This document shows positions 61,522 through 64,000 of a DNA stretch of 64,000 bases, one piece after another; the stretch's first letter is position 1, and the number at the start of each line of letters is the position of its first letter. A program made the translations under genes and the position numbers. Under the pieces are notes generated by a model. That model was not told where the DNA came from. It saw only the letters and a list, made by a program, of their open reading frames with translations, and did not search any database. The stretch is from NCBI GenBank assembly GCA_019415525.1, contig DXZA01000083.1:6857-70856 (forward strand), written 5' to 3'. Origin of the DNA: Tyzzerella sp. (GTDB lineage: Bacteria; Bacillota; Clostridia; Lachnospirales; Anaerotignaceae).

Positions 61522-62265
61522 ATGAAAAATATTTTTAAAAAATGTATGGCTTTTGTTGTGGCAGGAGCTATGACACTTGCTTTTATGGGCACAACAGCCT
61601 TTGCAGGCGACATTGCACAAAAAACTATAACTGTTAATGGAACAGGCATAGTTAAGGTAAAACCTGATACTTGTGATATTTCATTTACAGTACAAACAAA
61701 TAGTAAAACAAGTAATGAGTCACAGCAGGAAAATGTTAAAGTAACAGAAAATGTTATTAATTCATTAAAAAATATGGGCATTAGTAGTGAAAATATAATA
61801 ACATCCGGCTATTCTGTATATCCTGAATATAATTATAATGAAGAAACACATAAAACAACAATAACAGGATATAACACAACAAATAGATTTACAGTTACAA
61901 CAAAACAGATTGAAAAGGCTGGAGAAATAGTTCAAACTGCTATTAATGCAGGTGCTACAAGAAGTAGTGGTGTAAGTTTTTATGTTGAAGATACAAATAA
62001 GTATTATGGTCAGGCTCTTAAAAGTGCAGTTTTAAATGCTTCAAATAGTGGAAAATATATTGCAGAGGCACTTGGAGTAAATATTACATCAGTATTAAGT
62101 GTTACAGAAATACAAAATGGAAATTCATATGAAGTTTATAAAGAAAATGCAGCATTATCAGATATGGCTATGTCAGAAAGTACAAGTAGTGGAGCAGCAT
62201 CACCTAATATAACATATGATGATATAGAAATACAGGCTAATGTAACGGTTGTATATGGATATTAA
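61522..62265 (+). CDS. secreted SIMPL (DUF541) domain protein
   Basis: A 247-residue protein with a signal peptide (1-28, ending TTAFA) and a SIMPL/DUF541 domain: TITVNGTGIVKVKPDTCDISFTV, then LKNMGISSENIITSGYSVYPEY and YNTTNRFTV are typical. Members are linked to oxidative or envelope stress, but mechanism is unknown. It follows the sigma/anti-sigma pair after 14 bases and is probably in the same operon. Ends at a terminator. Confidence 0.9.
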   Translation: MKNIFKKCMAFVVAGAMTLAFMGTTAFAGDIAQKTITVNGTGIVKVKPDTCDISFTVQTNSKTSNESQQENVKVTENVINSLKNMGISSENIITSGYSVYPEYNYNEETHKTTITGYNTTNRFTVTTKQIEKAGEIVQTAINAGATRSSGVSFYVEDTNKYYGQALKSAVLNASNSGKYIAEALGVNITSVLSVTEIQNGNSYEVYKENAALSDMAMSESTSSGAASPNITYDDIEIQANVTVVYGY

Positions 62266-62273
62266 AAATTTTT

Positions 62274-62303
62274 AGGTATGGTTATTAACCATACCTTTTT
62301 ATA
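62274..62303 (+). terminator. Rho-independent terminator after the SIMPL gene
   Basis: AGGTATGGTTA pairs with TAACCATACCT with a minimal loop, followed by TTTTATATTTT. Confidence 0.85.
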
Positions 62304-62366
62304 TTTTGAATATTTATACTTTTTATGATATACTAAATTGTATAAATTTAAGATTTAGGTGATATA

Positions 62367-63020
62367 ATGCTAAAAAAATATAAAACAATATTAAATCAGG
62401 CAGAAGCAGAAATAATAGAAAAAAAATCAAGATTTATTGCTACTGTAAGACCTGTAAAAACAGAGGAAGAGGCTCGTTTATTCATCGATGAAATGAAAAA
62501 GAAATATTGGAATGCAACACATAATGTTTCTGCATATCAGATAGGTGAAAGAAATGAAATACAAAGATGTAGTGATGACGGAGAACCTCAGGGTACAGCT
62601 GGAAAGCCTGTACTTGATGTGCTTGCAGGAGAGGATATAAAAAATACAGCTATTGTTGTTACAAGATATTTTGGCGGAACACTTCTTGGAACAGGTGGAC
62701 TTGTGCGTGCCTATGGAAAGTCTGCTAAAGAGGGTATACTTTCGGCAGGTATAGCAGAAATGATATTATATAGAAAATTTAGTATTGTTACAGATTATCC
62801 AACATCAGGTAAAATACAATATGAAGTTTTACAAGATGGTCATATAATACATGATACTGTTTATACAGAAAATGTTGAATTTATAGTTCTTACAGAAATT
62901 GATTTCGCAGAAAGTTTTTATAATAAAATGATAGATATTTCTAATGGTAAAGCTGAAATAAGTAGTATAAGTGATATTTATGGTGTTTGGCTTAATGGAA
63001 ACTTAGAATTAAAGGAATAA
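62367..63020 (+). CDS. YigZ/IMPACT family protein
   Basis: A 217-residue protein with the IMPACT fold: KKSRFIATVRPVKTEEEA, ATHNVSAYQIG, SDDGEPQGTAGKPVLDVL and VVTRYFGGTLLGTGGLVRAYG are all hallmarks. The C-terminal part is a DUF1949-like ferredoxin fold. Eukaryotic IMPACT regulates translation; the bacterial role is unknown. TTTAGGTGA precedes the ATG. Single gene between terminators and yebC. Confidence 0.93.
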   Translation: MLKKYKTILNQAEAEIIEKKSRFIATVRPVKTEEEARLFIDEMKKKYWNATHNVSAYQIGERNEIQRCSDDGEPQGTAGKPVLDVLAGEDIKNTAIVVTRYFGGTLLGTGGLVRAYGKSAKEGILSAGIAEMILYRKFSIVTDYPTSGKIQYEVLQDGHIIHDTVYTENVEFIVLTEIDFAESFYNKMIDISNGKAEISSISDIYGVWLNGNLELKE

Positions 63021-63084
63021 TAACTTGTAATATATCGTAAAAAATGATAAAATGTAACGTGGAAAAATTTTTAGGAGGGTATTT

Positions 63085-63813
63085 ATGTCAGGACATTCAA
63101 AGTTTGCTAATATTAAACATAAAAAAGAAAAAAATGATGCTGCAAAAGGTAAAATATTTACTATGCTTGGAAGAGAAATTGCAGTAGCTGTTAAAGCAGG
63201 CGGCCCAGACCCTGCAAATAACGGAAAACTTCGTGATGTTATAGCAAAGGCTAAATCAAATAATATGCCTAATGATACAATAGAAAGAAGTATTAAAAAA
63301 GCAGCAGGTGCAGAAGATGGTGTAAATTACGAATCAGTAACATATGAAGGATATGGTCCAAATGGTGTTGCTGTTATAGTTGAAGCACTTACAGATAATA
63401 GAAATCGTACTTCTGCAAATGTTCGTAATGCCTTTACAAAAGGTAACGGAAATATGGGTACAAGTGGTTGTGTATCTTTTATGTTTGACGAAAAAGGTCT
63501 TATTGTAATTGATAGAGAAGAAGTTGAAATGGAAGAAGACGAGCTTATGATGACTGCTATTGAAGCAGGTGCAGAAGACTTTGCAGCTGAAGAAGATAGC
63601 TTCGAAATTACAACAGCACCTGATGATTTCTCAGCGGTACGTGAAGCTCTTGAAGCAGCAGGAATTCCTATGGCTTCAGCAGAAGTTACAATGATTCCTC
63701 AGACATACACAGAACTTACAAACGAAGAAGATATTAAGAAAATGAATAAACTTCTTGACCTTCTTGATGATGACGATGATGTGCAGAATGTTTACCATAA
63801 TTGGGATGAGTAG
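63085..63813 (+). CDS. YebC/PmpR (TACO1) family protein
   Basis: The 242-residue protein opens [21 protein letters not shown], and contains [17 protein letters not shown] and [19 protein letters not shown], the standard YebC segments in three domains. Older work calls members transcriptional regulators; more recent work links YebC2/TACO1 proteins to translation of proline-rich stretches. Ser at residue 5 (SKFANI rather than SKWAT/N) fits the YebC1/2 range and does not settle subtype. AGGAGGG precedes the ATG. Confidence 0.93.
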   Translation: MSGHSKFANIKHKKEKNDAAKGKIFTMLGREIAVAVKAGGPDPANNGKLRDVIAKAKSNNMPNDTIERSIKKAAGAEDGVNYESVTYEGYGPNGVAVIVEALTDNRNRTSANVRNAFTKGNGNMGTSGCVSFMFDEKGLIVIDREEVEMEEDELMMTAIEAGAEDFAAEEDSFEITTAPDDFSAVREALEAAGIPMASAEVTMIPQTYTELTNEEDIKKMNKLLDLLDDDDDVQNVYHNWDE

Positions 63814-63944
63814 TCAAACATGATGACATAGTCAAAAAATCCCGAGAAATCAACGTTTTCAGAGGTTTTTTTGAAGCATTTTTAGGCTTAAAAAAATTCG
63901 ATTTTCATAGATGACATGGCAAAAATTAGGTGAAAAATCGATTT

Positions 63945-63981
63945 AAAGCGATGTGATTTTAAATTCACATCGCTTTTTTTG
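63945..63981 (+). terminator. Rho-independent terminator after yebC
   Basis: AAAGCGATGTGA pairs with TCACATCGCTTT around TTTTAAAT, then TTTTT. A second imperfect stem (CGATTTTCA at 63899-63907 with TGAAAAATCG) lies just before it; no gene is seen in 63814-64000. Confidence 0.8.
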
Positions 63982-64000
63982 TACCTTAAAATATATGTCA

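Overview
The window is a stretch of chromosome from an AT-rich, endospore-forming member of the Firmicutes (class Clostridia; the gene set resembles Lachnospiraceae and relatives). Evidence: strongly A+T-biased codons, AGGAGG-type ribosome binding sites, frequent TTG/GTG starts, SpoVAA/SpoVAB and a PdaB-like deacetylase, an S-layer-homology protein, two T-box leaders, ECF-transporter S components and many hairpin-plus-T-tract terminators. No complete insertion sequence, prophage or CRISPR array is visible; most of the window is core chromosome with a few accessory cassettes.

1-11.2 kb: the end of a fatty-acid synthesis operon (fabG-fabF-accB-fabZ-accC-accD-accA, with translationally coupled overlaps), a conserved 136-residue protein of unknown function, radA, and a full-length pyruvate carboxylase. 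11.3-19.3 kb: an SLH/CAP surface protein, an Mrp-type ATPase, an AlbA_2 regulator-like gene on the minus strand, an SH3b-NlpC/P60 wall hydrolase, a pantothenate-to-CoA pair (panT-coaBC) and a DegV protein. 19.3-23.0 kb (minus strand): a ferrous iron operon feoA-feoA-feoB-fur-like-small Cys-rich protein with a perfect 29-bp palindrome near its promoter whose core resembles a Fur box, and a small lipoprotein gene.

23.0-38.1 kb: T-box-controlled pheS-pheT; a divergent SLOG/DUF1273 and XRE pair with palindromic operators; a PHP-domain protein; a three-gene cassette (cytosolic BspA-type LRR protein, metallopeptidase-like/VWA protein, MoxR-like AAA ATPase), the best candidate here for a poorly described system; a PdaB-like deacetylase; a DUF1836 protein; a hemolysin III family protein; and T-box-controlled leuS. 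38.1-45.4 kb: a dicarboxylate/amino-acid symporter with an interleaved-stem leader, cutC plus an AlaX-like editing protein, then two riboswitches back to back: a THF riboswitch for folT (minus) and a lysine riboswitch (plus) preceding an alanine-dehydrogenase-like gene and an NhaC-family transporter.

45.5-64 kb: a HAD phosphatase, rarA, a MATE exporter, spoVAA-spoVAB, an SGNH/DUF4358/MBOAT/DHHW cassette that probably O-acetylates a surface polymer, a Nudix hydrolase, an aldose epimerase-like protein, a lone phi-LC3-type holin, a TlpA/CXXC peptide/polyferredoxin redox operon, a 270-bp array of hairpins bounded by identical terminator-like repeats, an Rrf2 regulator, tRNA-Leu(CAA), an ECF sigma/anti-sigma/SIMPL operon, a YigZ protein and a YebC-family protein. 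Gene starts were moved from the longest reading frame to an internal codon where the ribosome binding site clearly dictated it; each case is stated.
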